Shown: positions 19,901-31,615, counted from the stretch's first letter. The stretch is DNA of 64,000 nt from Pyrenochaeta sp. MPI-SDFR-AT-0127 (GCA_020747015.1 JAGTJM010000071.1:100171-164170), one strand, 5' to 3'. Translations and numbers: made by a program. The notes: generated by a model from the letters alone, not told the origin.

Positions 19901-22518
19901 CGGGCCCGCTTATTCCAATGGAGGCACCTAGTTTCGCCCATAGAGCGGATAGAGTCGTGGCTCCTTGAAGTTACTAACGTCATAATAGGTCCCGGTCAAC
20001 TCTCGCGTCGTCGGTGAAGCTTGGTCTCAGTTGATGGCCTATGGCTCAGCCTTTGCAGATGAGGGTAAACCTCAACCGATGATCACCGTGGGCCAAGGAG
20101 AGACTGGCACTGCTGAGCTGCAGAACCTCATATTCACGTCGAGAGGGGCACTCCCTGGTCTAGTGCTGGTTCAGTGGAACATCAAGGCCGAAAAAAAGGG
20201 CTCCGTTGGCATGTGGGGTGAGTCGTCCCTTGATCTTGTATATGCCTCTTTCCAGTTGTTTATGCGCTAACATGGCCTGAAAGACTGTCACTTCCGGGTT
20301 GGCGGCGCTGCAGGCACCTCGTTGACCCATGCCGAGTGCCCCAAGCTCACGGGGGGTGTGCAGTCAAAATGTATTGCTGGATCAATTATGTTGCTCATCA
20401 CTGGAGCTGCCAATGGGTAAGGGCTTGACTCGACCTGTCATTTGCGTGGTGTTTCATCGTGCTGACTTCAGTGCGTTCCTTCAGATACTTTGAAAATGTC
20501 TGGGCATGGGTGGGAGGTACCAGATTACCCATATCCTCAATCCGTAGTGGATTGTCCCGTTCCTGGCTAACTCCCAAGTGCAGATCACGACATTGACTAC
20601 CCTTCGCAGGACATGGACAGCCAAATCGATATATTCTTCGCCCGAGGTTCGTGAACAATTCTTTCCTAACGAGGTCTTGAAGCGGATGGAAACTTTGTGC
20701 TTACTCCTCTGCGCGAACAGGCATACTCATCCAAGGTGATGGAGGTGGCTTATGGTTCCGTGGTACCGCCTCCGAACATTCGGTCATGTACCAGTACAAT
20801 CTTGTCAATGCCAGCAATGTGTACATGAGCATCATCCAAACGGAATCGCCCTGTAAGTAAATTGCCCTAATGCGACCTTAGGTGCATTCCATGTGACCAG
20901 AGGTTCAGGAGCTGACTCTGGGTGTTCAGATTTCCAAGGGTCTCCCAAATTTCAAGCCCCAACCCCTTTCCGAAGTCCGCTCTGGGTTGGTGACCCCTTG
21001 TTCGATATGTGTGGCGCGGACACGGTGGACTGTAACGCCGCGTGGTCGTTGATAGTCCAATTCTCTAAGAACGTCTACATTGACGGAGCAGGCATGTATT
21101 CGTGGTTCAAGGACTATGTCCAAGACTGTGTCAAGGACAACACCTGCCAGCAGCGACTCGTCAACATCTACCGAGTCACGAAAAGCTGGTTTACCGACAT
21201 CACCACTATAGGCGCCCGCGAGATTGTAACGCCAGCCATCAGCGAGTCCACCAACCTCATCAGATATGCCAAAGATCATCTACAAGCCACCGTCTACCCC
21301 TGGTGGGCCACCATCGCAACATATAGCACCAATTACGAGGACATCGACATAGCCACACCTGGATATCCCGTCCAGGAAGGTTGGGTGGCCTTTGGTGATT
21401 CTTATGCGGCTGGCATCGGGGCCGGTAAACCCCTGGACGATACCGATACCTGCAAGCGCGGTACGGGCGGTTATATAGCCATTCTCGATCAAATTATCCG
21501 TTTCTCCCACAACGTCCAGCCCAACTGGCAGCCTCTTGCCTGTAGTGGCGAGACAGCCCAACAGTTCCTCGATGGCAAGGAGAAGGGCAAACAGCTCGAA
21601 AACTGGTTCCCCCAGTCCTCTGACCTGGCCACCTGCTCCTTCACGGGAAATGACCTTGGATTCGGCGACATTGTGAGCCATTGCATCATGGGCTATCCCC
21701 TGGGCAGTAGATCTAAGTGTCAGGGTGACATTAGCAACGCCAAAAATATTCTGGAGGCGAACAAGGTCCAGGAACTGGTGCATGACGTCCTGGACCAGAT
21801 TCATGCCAAAGCCTACAAGCAGCGCTTCATCGTCTATTGGACCTCATATCCCCAATTCTTTGAGGTGGCAGACACAACCTGCGATAGCAGCTACTTTCAG
21901 GAAGGCGTCTGGGCAGGCGAGTACCTCAAGACGACGTTGCGGAACCAGCTCAACGAGCTCTCGACACTCGTTAACGACCAGATCGACTTTGCCATCCGGC
22001 GATACAATGCCGGGCTGCCGTACCCTAAAGCAGTCCACGTCAACCTCGAGAAGCTGGGCAACATTTATCAGGGTAAGCGATTCTGCGAGCCGGGCGTCAA
22101 GGAGACACTCAAGTCCGAGGCCGATCAGGCCAAAGTGGCCTTCTTTTATGACAATGGCTATGACGATATTCCCAACGAGAGCGAGGGCTTCCACCTTCCG
22201 CCACAGCGGCCAAATGCGCCAACGGACTGGTCTATAGATACTTACAACAGCGGCACATGCAGTGCTACCGAGCCTGGAGACAGCAGCGAGCCCCTGGATA
22301 CCATTAATTGCGATGTCGCCAAGGGCGTTGCATCTGGAGCAATCGCTACAGGTTCAGGGGGTGACGATACAGTGTACAATGGCGATGTGACGCGCAATAG
22401 CGATGGCAGCGTTACGATTACCGACTTCCAGGTGCGATTTACAAAGATGTTCCATCCTAAGACTAGAGCGAATTGGCATATTGCACAAGCTGTCAGTGAC
22501 GCCTTTCGAAGGAATTAG
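17000..22518 (+). CDS. GH55 exo-beta-1,3-glucanase fused to C-terminal SGNH/GDSL esterase domain
   Basis: Sixteen exons join in phase: 17000-17345, about 17446-17744, 17939-18089, 18253-18422, 18593-18755, 18829-18980, 19046-19464, 19515-19576, 19706-19789, 19852-19883, 19989-20217, 20284-20416, 20485-20516, 20584-20646, 20721-20852 and 20930-22518. The product is about 1350 residues. The signal peptide is MRRQLLLILFFSLNPLVSCL. Two pectate-lyase-like beta-helix halves of GH55 follow, each beginning with the family phrase (VWDYGALGNGIADDTKAIQ; GDGVTDDTAALQ). The last exon leaves GH55 and enters an SGNH hydrolase: block I VAFGDSYAAGIGAG (Ser), block III TGNDLGFG, and an Asp/His end (FHPKTRANWHI). 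GH55 enzymes release glucose or gentiobiose from beta-1,3-glucan. The esterase may deacylate wall polysaccharide. Secreted and wall-acting is inference from the domains. Confidence 0.9.
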
Positions 22519-23717
22519 GCCTTTGAGGTTGCGAGTTTATCGCATACACTCTCTAAAGTTTATCCTGATGTATTGTAGAGGTAGTAAGACTATGTAGAGT
22601 AAGTAACTTACAGCTTCTATCAATAATATAACTCCTCGCTTTCTAAATTATAATTCAGGGCATTTATACAATTACTACCTATAGTAAATTTCCCACTAAG
22701 ATGGATATCCTAGTTGCAGTAGAGATGCTCTGCTCGCGGGACCCGCCAAAGCGACACGCCGGTGCCAGTGTGATGCTATACGAGAAGGTAATATACAGAT
22801 CGTCAGCGGCATCGAGGGTAAAACAATAGCTGGGTTCGCGCAAGTGTGCTGCTAAGGTGGATTCGGGCGCTGCTGTCCTGCAGGAGCAACCACTAGCCTC
22901 GGCCAGCGCAGCCTCCCGCGCAGGGATTAATTGCAATTTAGGCAAACGGTAGCTTTACAGTGACCTTGCCATCGTCATAGCCGGGATATCAGACGTGTAT
23001 ATGCAGCTGTTGGTACTAAGGGATCGCGCCTAAACGTCTAAATACACCAATCTCTTCGCCACATTCAATTACCTAAGTAAGCGCTACCACGCAAACTTAG
23101 CATCTGCTTATCTACTCTAGGCATGGTAGAGCTGCCGATGCTGGAAAGAAAGGTCTAAGGAGTAAATGCTGTTCAAACGACTTAATTTGATACTTTGTCA
23201 CATCCTAGCTCATCCCATATGTTATACCAGACAATAATGGGAGGCTAACATTGTAACACATTATTGTAGAGAGTGAAAATACTCGATGTGTCATAGACAA
23301 TCTACCAGAGCTTCGCCACTTGCAGCTCACGCAAAATGATGAGTATTTCAGGTAGCCTGTGTTTCAATCTCTGCCATCAAGCACTTGGCCCGATAGTAAT
23401 TCACAGCAGTCCTTCTGGAATCCATGATTGTCTCTATTCATTGCTCACCTTATTTTTCCCTTTTTCTTGCATATCAAGGAGTCCCAGGTTCTATCTTGAG
23501 GCTTTTGCAACTCTTCGCTTCAATTTCTTGATAATATTCAAAATGACAGCCTTGTTATGTACATTTTCATGAATTACTTTTGTAGTCAATCTGTCAGTTG
23601 TAGGAACTTAGGCATGGCAAATATGTGAGATTTGAGGTTGCTGGAAAATAGGCCTAATGTAAGCAGTGTCAAGGCGGCCCCGACTATATTGGGCATGGGG
23701 TTTTTGCCTATCATTCC
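22519..23717. other. Convergent intergenic region, AT-rich
   Basis: About 1.2 kb between the GH55 stop and the SDR stop. 22579-22680 is bounded by a 9-bp perfect inverted repeat (AGGTAGTAA / TTACTACCT) with a small internal palindrome GTAAGTAACTTAC. No gene is supported; the frame at 23336-23572 has low-complexity composition. Confidence 0.4.
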
Positions 23718-24628
23718 TCATCTGTTATTTGGCCAGCCACCATTGACACCTAGAACCTGACCAGTGATGTACGATGATTTCTCACTAAGAAAGAAGATTG
23801 CGGCATCAGCCAGCTCTCCGGCCTCACCCCAACGCTTCAGTGGAACTTTGAGACGAGCCCAGTCTATGATGTCCCCACGATCCTGGTCCCCATACACATC
23901 GAAGTTCTTGTCTTCGTTCTGGTCAGGCATCTGTACCTGGGCCAGTGGTGTGTTGGTGGCACCGGGTGCCACCATGTTGGAACGCACTCCGTAAGCAGAC
24001 CAGTCGTTAGCCCAAGTTCGGGTTAGCCCAAGTACCGCGTGTTTGGCAGCAGAGTATGCTGCGCAACCAGGAAATCCGACCAGAGCAGCACTTGAGCCGA
24101 ACGTAACGATGTTATATTTCGTCTCGTGTACTGGTTCTTTTTCGCCTAGAGGAATGACCTTCTTAATCACTCTAGCTAGGAACTCGGTCGTGACGTGGTA
24201 AGTGCCGGTTGCATTGATCGCGAATGTCTTGTGAAACACATCATCACTCTCTATCATACGGCCTGCATCGTCGCTTGGAGCGGCGCCCGCAGTGTTGACA
24301 ACTCCATAAACGTCTGAAGAAATTTCATCGATCTTTCTAAAAGCATTTCGTACTTGTTGGCGCGAGGTGATATCAACAGGAATATGGGTGTAGACTTTGC
24401 CAGTTGTCGGGTACGGAGTGTGACCTTTGGCAAGAGGCTGAATATCGATGATGTGCACAGTGGCGCCTGCATCAAGAAGCTTAGTAACGATCTGGTGTCC
24501 TGAGAGCACGGGGTCAGCACTATCTCTCGATGCCTAATGGACGAACCAATTATGATATCTCTCTACTTACCCATACCACTGCTTCCACCAGTAACCACAA
24601 CGGTCTTGCTGCCAAGCCACTCAGTCAT
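23718..24628 (-). CDS. Short-chain dehydrogenase/reductase
   Basis: Two exons: 24571-24628, which carries the start MTEWLGSKTVVVTGGSSGM, and 23718-24499. They join across a 71-bp intron (GTAAGT...CTCAG) to give 279 residues. The Rossmann glycine motif TGGSSGMG spans the splice. The expected classical SDR landmarks follow: the NAG-equivalent VNTAGAAP, the catalytic Ser in FGSSAAL, and YSAAK. The C-terminus GQVLGVNGGW is typical. Such enzymes interconvert alcohols and ketones with NAD(P). At the edge of a monooxygenase cluster it would plausibly supply the ketone substrate of the Baeyer-Villiger-type enzymes; that link is inference. Confidence 0.92.
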
Positions 24629-25601
24629 GTTGAGTTCCAGAGCCTATAGACAACGGAGATTAGATTCGATGTACCAAACTGTTAGTCTGACAGGATAGCA
24701 GAATTGGAATTTTTTGGCTGAATTACTCGTTCGACCATGCTACGGGGTTGAGTGATCTTAAATCATGGGTACTCGAAATAGCCGTGACAGTCCTCAAGCA
24801 GTGAACCATACTTGAGCATGAACACGTAAGAGTAAAACAGTCAGCAATGTTACCATGCATTGAACTATATGTAACTGATAAACTTAAAAGATCTTGACAA
24901 CGTGACAACATGTAACTAGCCAACCATCACTATGAGTCTATGACTACGTAGCTGTTAGCAAATGTTGGGTGAGATAAGCCATGCTGAAACAATCTTGTCC
25001 GGAAAAGTGGCGGCTCTGCAACAGAATGCAAGCCGAACTGACGTAATTTGGTGCTCCATCACGCGGGGTACACTATGTGCGGGGAAGCCTGAACAGCCTG
25101 TTTCTGGACGCTTGGCATTCCCGGAACACTGCCGTACTCATCGGACCCGTGAAGTCCGGACTCGAGCAACGATAGGTAACTCCATTATTTACTTCAAATT
25201 TGCTATTTAATGCTCCGGTTTTGTTTTGGACAGGCAGCTGTGGAGCTTTCCACGTGAATTTTCGTGCTTCTATCAGCATGTGCGGCGGGCCCGCTTTGAC
25301 ATGTCACGGCGAGAAAGGCTACTTTCGCTCATGAAGGCGGCATTTATTACGTGTCTAACACTAACCAAATAGTTGCACAGGCGCTCGAAGACGAAAGATC
25401 AATTATTTCATCGTAGAGGAATTGATAGTAGCGTACTCAAAACTTTGACGACCACAAAAGCCTATGGTCGTGTGAATCATAACCGGAGACCAATCAGTAA
25501 TCGCCGCTATCTGGGCAGTGTACACAAGATAGAGAAAATACAAATTTAATGGCGATATCTGAGCCTTTTCACAACCCATGCGATGCCTCCTAGAGCATAA
25601 T
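24629..25601. other. Intergenic region
   Basis: About 970 bases upstream of the SDR and downstream of the alpha/beta hydrolase. Only short frames without homology are present (24723-24923, 24962-25210). Confidence 0.45.
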
Positions 25602-26384
25602 TTATGAGTTTAAGAGCTTAACACCCTGCTCTGCCGCCTGCATTAGTACGTCTACAACCTCGGCTGGATGACTTATCATTGGGCAATGATCTGCGTGTAT
25701 TTTCTTCGTAACTATATCGGCGCCTTTGGCGTTCGCTGCACTAATCATTGTGCTCTGAAAGTCCTCAGGTAAGACTATGTCGTCCGTACAAATGATATAA
25801 GTTGCCGGAATATGAAGATATCCCGGGTAGGTGAGGGGGTCATCGAAGGTCCGCGAGCAGTGTTTCATGAGCCGGGAGGCGTATTCGTCCTTATCCGCTT
25901 GGTTAAGATGAGTGAAAATGTACTGAGCGTCCGTTCTCGGATCCATGGTCTGATAATCCACGAGCTTCTGCGTATTCTCAGGCATGCGACCAACCATAAG
26001 CTGATTTATACAACCGCCTTCAGAGGCGATAAAACTGGCCATGTATACAATTCCAATAATAGCACCGGGTTTCGAAAGCGCCTTGCGCTCCGCTAGGCTG
26101 AATCCTTTGGTCGCTTCCGTAGCTGGAATACCGCCATACGAATTAGCTACCAGCACAACTCCTTTTCCTTGGTCCACCAGTGGCATGATCGCAGATCTGA
26201 TCGCGCCTGCATCCTCATACATGCTCACAGTGAGCCCTTGCCCATCATTGACTGATTTGAGCTCTACCAAAAGGGATGCGTAGCCTTTCTTCTCGAGCAA
26301 TGGCACTACTCTGTCGTAGAATGATGCCGGAGAGAAGGATGGGGGAACCAGCACAAACACGATATTCTCTGCAGCTGATGACAT
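25602..26384 (-). CDS. Alpha/beta hydrolase (esterase/lactonase-like)
   Basis: A single exon; the ATG at 26384 gives 260 residues starting MSSAAENIVFVLVPP, a start that places the first beta strand correctly. The compact fold lacks a signal peptide. The oxyanion side is VPPSFSPASFYDRV, the nucleophile elbow is NSYGG (Ser), the acid lies in CTDDIVLPEDFQ and the histidine in HADHCPMISHP. This resembles the AB_hydrolase_6 group that includes plant methylesterases and fungal salicylate or lactone hydrolases. In the cluster context it could cleave an ester or lactone made by a neighbouring monooxygenase (inference). It is divergent from the chimeric pseudogene, with 198 bases between the starts. 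Confidence 0.85.
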   Translation of the reverse strand: MSSAAENIVFVLVPPSFSPASFYDRVVPLLEKKGYASLLVELKSVNDGQGLTVSMYEDAGAIRSAIMPLVDQGKGVVLVANSYGGIPATEATKGFSLAERKALSKPGAIIGIVYMASFIASEGGCINQLMVGRMPENTQKLVDYQTMDPRTDAQYIFTHLNQADKDEYASRLMKHCSRTFDDPLTYPGYLHIPATYIICTDDIVLPEDFQSTMISAANAKGADIVTKKIHADHCPMISHPAEVVDVLMQAAEQGVKLLNS

Positions 26385-26582
26385 TGGAGTGATCAATAGC
26401 AAGAACGATTAAGCTATCGAGGGAGTAAGTTGTAATATATGCATCTTAACAGTGTACCGTGATCTCATAAAAAGATTGTCGTATTTTTCTTGTGGCACAG
26501 TCAGACGCGGTGACTAACGCGATGAACAGGGTAGTAAGTAGCAAATTACGTATCGTGGTTACTACCAAATGGACCCTGCGCC

Positions 26583-27362
26583 ATGGTAGGTCTTTTGACC
26601 TTGCTACGAGTCTGCGAGTTCAACTCTCATCTCTTCGCTCTTCATCTCTCTTTTGAGGGCGAGTCTTGGTTTACACGCTGCTTTATGATGGCGTATGTTC
26701 ACAATTACTCAGCCCTGGATTCGATCGATCCTGGGAAGCTTCCGCCTCCTCTATTCCTATCAGCGGCAGGGATTATCTCCCGCTTTATCGATACCTCACC
26801 AGGAAGCATAGTCTTTCATATCCTCGAATCTCTTCCGGTGGCTCCAGCCGCAGGTCAGACTAAACTCATACTAATCATTCATGGCTTTCCGGATATCGCG
26901 TACTCCTGGCGCAAGGTGCTGCCGCTACTCGCTGCACAAGGCTATCATGCTGTAGCCTACGATCTTCGTGGTAGTGGTCGCACTTTTTCACGAAAGCCAG
27001 TCAGCGCCGAATCCTTCCGTCCGATAAACCTCGCACGTAATACTCTTGCACTCATCACCGCCTTAGGATACGAGTCAATTTCCTGCATTGCCGGGCATGA
27101 TTTTGGGGCTGTGACTGCCAATATATGTGGCTTAGCACGACCTGATGTTTTCAAATCCGTGGCCATCATGTCGCATCCCGTCAGAGGGCCCCTTTCGCTC
27201 CTGTTCGGAACTAGCCCATCCTATGGTGAGAATTTAATCTCGTCAATAGCTGCCCAACAGAACGATATACATGAGGCTCTAGCAAAACTCGACGTTCCTA
27301 GGAAACACTACCAGCGATACTACTGCAGTCCTGATGGTAGTGATGAGATGACGAAGCCCTAA
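26583..27362 (+). pseudogene. Truncated epoxide-hydrolase-type alpha/beta hydrolase
   Basis: The frame encodes the N-terminal two-thirds of an epoxide hydrolase-like protein; the start is 26583 or an internal Met near 26685. It has the oxyanion motif HGFPD with SWRKVLP, the DLRGSGRT strand, and nucleophile Asp in GHDFGA. The cap domain begins (VPRKHYQRYYCSPDGSDEM) and then ends abruptly at a stop at 27360-27362. The catalytic His and the acid of the missing C-terminal part are absent, so the product cannot be an active hydrolase. The reading changes immediately to an internal AtuA sequence, so a deletion that fused two neighbouring genes is the simplest reading. Confidence 0.75.
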
Positions 27363-28970
27363 ATCCGTCCGGCCTCGCTAAGAAGGTTCAAGAATTGGTG
27401 ACGGCGCGCAGCCTCGATCTTGTGGTCGCCTACGTGTATGGTGACGATGTTCTGCCCACCGTGAAGGAGAACATCAAATCCGATAGCCTGCCCATTCATC
27501 TTGAAGCAACAAATGCCGACATCGCGCTTCACAAGGACACTTTTGACCTGACCAAATTCGCAAGCAAAGAAGCGGTCTCAGCAAGTTGTCAGCGGTCTGG
27601 AAGCCGGAGCGGATATCATAATCTGTGGCAGGGTATCTGACGCTTCGCCTGTAATTGGGGCCGCCTGGTGGTGGCATCGATGGTTAGAGACAAGCTATGA
27701 CGAGCTTGCTCAATCACTTATCGCTGGCCATCTCCTGGAGTGCTCCGCATATTCGACAGGGTCAAATTTCTCTGGATTTGATGAGTACCCAGTGGAAACA
27801 TTTATAGATATGCCCTTCCCCATCGCTGAGATATCAAAAGATGGAAGCACAATTATCACCAAGCACAAGGACACAAATGGAATGGTGAACCAAGATACGT
27901 GCAGAAGTCATCTCCTATACGAACTGCAAGGTAACACGTATCTGAACTCGGATGTTGTCGCGGACCTCCGAGCGGCTCGGATCCAATAAGCTGGGAGGGA
28001 TAGGGTCTTGGTATCAGGTGTAAAAGGTCTACCACCCCCTTCAACTGCTAAACTGGCCATCTTTTATCGTGGTGGCTGGGAGATGGAATTTTCATCAAAC
28101 GCTACAGGTTATGCCACGATGGAGAAGCGGCAATTGTTTGAGAAACAGATCCGCTACTTTCTGCAGCTGAGGGGCGTCCAAGAAGACCAATTCCAGATAC
28201 TTGACTTTCAGGTACTCGGAACACCAGCCAACGACCCAGAAACTCAATTCTCTAGAACTACCTATTGTCGGATATTTGCACAAGCAGAAACATCAAATGT
28301 ACTCAATATGGTCTTTCGAGCCGTTTCAGATCATGGGCAGCAGCACTTCTCAGGCTTCCATTTATCATGGGATCTTCGCACAGTACACCCAAGATCATAT
28401 CTAGCTTACTTTTCTGCAATATATGCGCAGGACTCTATCAAAACCGGGATAATTATTTTGGCAAGGGACCAGAGCGTGAAGCAGGATATCGATGCCGGCT
28501 CTCCACCTTACTACACAGATCTGAAGCCACGCGACAATTACGAATCAACAGATCCTATAGACCTGAGCTTGCTAGATACGCAGCGGGCTCGGCTAGGTGA
28601 TATCGTGCAGGCAAGATCTGGAGACAAAGGGGCCAATATCAATACCGGCTTCTTTGTCAGAAAGGCTGAACATTTTCCGTGGCTCAGCACCTACTTGACT
28701 CGATCTAGATTGAAGACTCTGATGGGTAAGGACTGGAGAGCGGACTACCATATCGAGCGGTGTGAGTTTGCGCACCTGGAAGCTGTACATTTCGTTATTT
28801 ATGGGCCACTGGGCCGTGGAGTTAGCAGTTGCCGTCTGTTGGACAGTTTAGGCAAAGGTTTTGCAGACTATATCCGCGACCGAGTCGTTGACGTGCCAAA
28901 GGCGTTCTTGGCTGACGTTGCCGAGATCAGAAAAAACCGAGCAGCATGGCAGCAAAATGAAGGCCTATAG
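27363..28970 (+). pseudogene. Acyclic terpene utilisation (AtuA) family remnant, 5'-truncated with frameshift and stop
   Basis: Homology to AtuA proteins begins inside the family at NPSGLAKKVQELV (27363 on), without the usual N-terminal glycine-rich start. At about 27575-27585 the frame must shift by one base to continue into VVSGLEAGADIIICGRVSDA and GAAWWWH. An in-frame TAA at about 27988 then interrupts the phrase RIQ-stop-AGRDRVLVSGVKG. The C-terminal half (28008-28970) is clean and holds the ARSGDKGANINTGFFVR motif of the second AtuA domain. AtuA is needed for growth on citronellol in Pseudomonas; its reaction is not established. Three lesions make this copy non-functional unless the C-terminal domain is expressed alone. 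Confidence 0.8.
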
Positions 28971-29395
28971 TGGCCTGAAACAGGTGGTCACATGTGTAGG
29001 GGAGATAAACAAGTCTGCAGCATATCACAACCAGATTTTTGACAATATAATTCCATGGCTTCCTTACTATGTGCTTCCAAGTCTGATGCTTCGAAACTAG
29101 CGTAATTACTTTGAAGTCCTTCCCCGGCATAAAGTACCAAGATACACAATCATGCGTGGCCTCGGTACAGATGCCTAGACTTTGAGCGAGAGAGCTTCAT
29201 TCGCATGCATCTGCGTTGAAAAACACAGACACGTGGCCTTTGTCAATACGACAGCCCTTAGCATAGCACACACGTAACATACACTCACGTAAGGTACAAC
29301 AATGTAACAGCTCTCAATGACTTGGCTTACTATCACTACATAGTCTAGTGTGACTAACGATGATATTTTGTACCACCAATTCTAGGGGCTAGCAA
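28971..29395 (+). promoter_or_regulatory. Intergenic region upstream of first monooxygenase
   Basis: About 425 bases following the AtuA remnant and presumably carrying the promoter of the first monooxygenase. Repeated ACACGTAACAT/ACTCACGTAAG phrases (about 29270-29295) are candidate binding sites for a bZIP protein, because bZIP sites often contain ACGT cores. Confidence 0.35.
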
Positions 29396-31353
29396 ATGAC
29401 AGAGCCCTCAGCGGGGCTAACAGTCATTGTGATATTACTTATCGCCCTATTACGCCTCGTGTATCTTACGGAACCTCAAGAACCACTGGACGACTGATAG
29501 TATAATATAAATGAATCTTATTCTTTGAATGATAACTTCAAATATGGGAAACCATGACAATTCGGACCGAGGTGGTTCAACCAAAGGCAGCATCCAGGTG
29601 CCGAGGCTATCGTGATTGGAGGAGGAATTGCCGGTATGTTGTATTATACCGTTCTGTAATTGCTAGATGTCCGTCAATGACTTATCCAATCATTCTGTTT
29701 AGGTATCTGCATTGCCGTGAAACTCATTGAGGCTGGAATTACGAACATTGTCATTTTCGAAAAAAGTTCCGGTTTTGGAGGCACGTGGAGGGATAACCGA
29801 TATCCAGGATGCCGTTGTGATGTTCCTGCGCACTTGTATTCCTATAGCTTTGCAGGCAACCCAAACTGGAGTCGTGTCTACCCCGGTCAGGAAGAGATAT
29901 TGGCTTATTTGACCCAAGTCGCGGGATCTCACGATTTGTTTCGTTATACGCGATTCAGCTCTGCCGTTGAAACAGCTACTTGGGATGAAGTAGAGTCTAG
30001 ATGGAAAGTTTCGATCCGTAATTTAGGAGCTAAAGACGCGGAATTCGATGCCACCTACACCATGACAGCTGATTTTCTTATATCAGCGATTGGCCAGTTG
30101 AACGAGCCATACACGCCTGAGCTTCCAGGCTTGGAAGGTTTTGGTGGCAAAGTTGTTCACTCAGCGCGTTGGGGTTCAGGGATTGATTTACGTGGTCTTA
30201 GAGTTGGTGTAGTAGGGAATGGTATGTTCCGGGACTAATAGCAAAACGCGACTTTCGCAACTAACGTGTACCAGGCGCGACCGCCGTGCAAATCGTGCCA
30301 GAGATTGCCAAATCAAGCGCCCAGCTCACTCTATTTCAACGCACACCAAATTGGGTCATGCCACGCGACGATGAAGAATACCCTGAGCGCACAAAAAGTT
30401 TCCTGAAGAATATGCCACTCGCACGGCAGATATATCGCACCATTCTGATGCGGCGAGGAGAGTCTTTCTGGGGACCGCTGACACAGAGAGATACTGACGC
30501 TTCCGAGATGCTTCGCCAACTATGCTTATCTCATATGCACACTCAACTACCTGGCCGAGAAGACTTGTTGGCTAAACTTACACCACCGTATACACCAGGA
30601 TGCAAAAGGATCCTCATCACTAATGACTTCTACCCAGCACTTCTTCGAGATAGCGTACAGGTAGAGGTTTCAGGGATCAAATGCATCACCAAAAATGGCG
30701 CTCAAATGGCCGACGGCAGAGAGATCAATCTCGACTGCATAATTATGGCCACTGGTTTTGAAACGGGCAATTTTCTAAACACGGTATCCATGTCAGGCCT
30801 TCGCTCCGAATCGCTTCACTCAAAGTGGGCGAGAGAGGGTATTCGTGCCCTGTATGGAATTGGGCTTGATGACATGCCCAACTTTGGAATGCTCTACGGT
30901 CCCAACACCAATCTAGCTCACAACTCAATTATTCTGATGATTGAGGCGCAGGCAAGATACATTCAGACACAGGTGAAGGAAGTTATTACTGCTAGACGGA
31001 AGGGTCAGAAAGTGGTCATGGTTCCTAAGTCGTCCCGGGTCAAGGAGTACAACGATCATATGCAGAAGCAGATTTCATTGACCTCGTTCGCCGACAGTAA
31101 GTGTCAGAGCTGGTATAAGACCAAGGACGGCACTGTCGTCAACAACTGGGGCCGCAATGTCGTCGATTACCAAAATTTGCTGTCTACTATCCAATGGAGT
31201 GATTACGACCTGACTGGCTATAGCGCGGAGAAGCCCTTGCGAGGTACTCTGTCGATTGGTAGGGTTGTTGAGGAGAAGTGGATTGGAAGCCCTTGGCTAG
31301 TGAGTTTGGCGGGGATAGCATGCGCTGGAATAGTTGGACTCTGCCTGACATAG
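29396..31353 (+). CDS. FAD-dependent Baeyer-Villiger/FMO-type monooxygenase 1
   Basis: Firm exons are 29591-29633 (or longer), 29703-30221 and 30275-31353. The FAD fingerprint AIVIGGGIAGI spans the first firm intron. GGTWRDNRYPG and CDVPAHLYSYSF follow, then FGGKVVHSARWG (the FxGxxxHxxxW class signature), the NADPH motif GVVGNGATAVQ spanning the second intron, and DCIIMATGFETG. The 3' end is a hydrophobic tail (WLVSLAGIACAGIVGLCL). No ATG lies in frame directly upstream of the FAD motif. An upstream exon 29396-29458 encoding a membrane-anchor-like start (VIVILLIALLRL) joins in phase and gives 567 residues; this start is inferred. Such enzymes insert oxygen next to a ketone or oxidise heteroatoms. 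Confidence 0.82.
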
Positions 31354-31615
31354 CACTACATATGCAACAGTGCTCTTTACCCCCAAAGGTCTCTTCCGGA
31401 TCAGCATTTGTAGCATTGCCTCGATGGTAGGCTGCGTACCTTCATGTATCAAGGCTTGGTACTACCCCGGCCATGTTGCTCTGGCGCTGATCGTGATCAA
31501 GCGCTGTTCAATCACCATTCAAGGGCTTGAGGCTTCCTATAACGATGTATGTTGTGCTAATTAGAATATAGAGTCATAATTGAGGCCAGAATTTGGCGAG
31601 GAGCAATGCTCGGCT

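Noticed and set aside
21280..22194. Long minus-strand frames (174 and 116 codons)
   Set aside because: Antisense shadows of the SGNH domain exon, whose motifs are unambiguous on the plus strand.
26583..28970. A functional fusion enzyme of hydrolase and AtuA
   Set aside because: A stop separates the two parts and AtuA has a further frameshift and stop, so a single product cannot be made without invoking unsupported introns.
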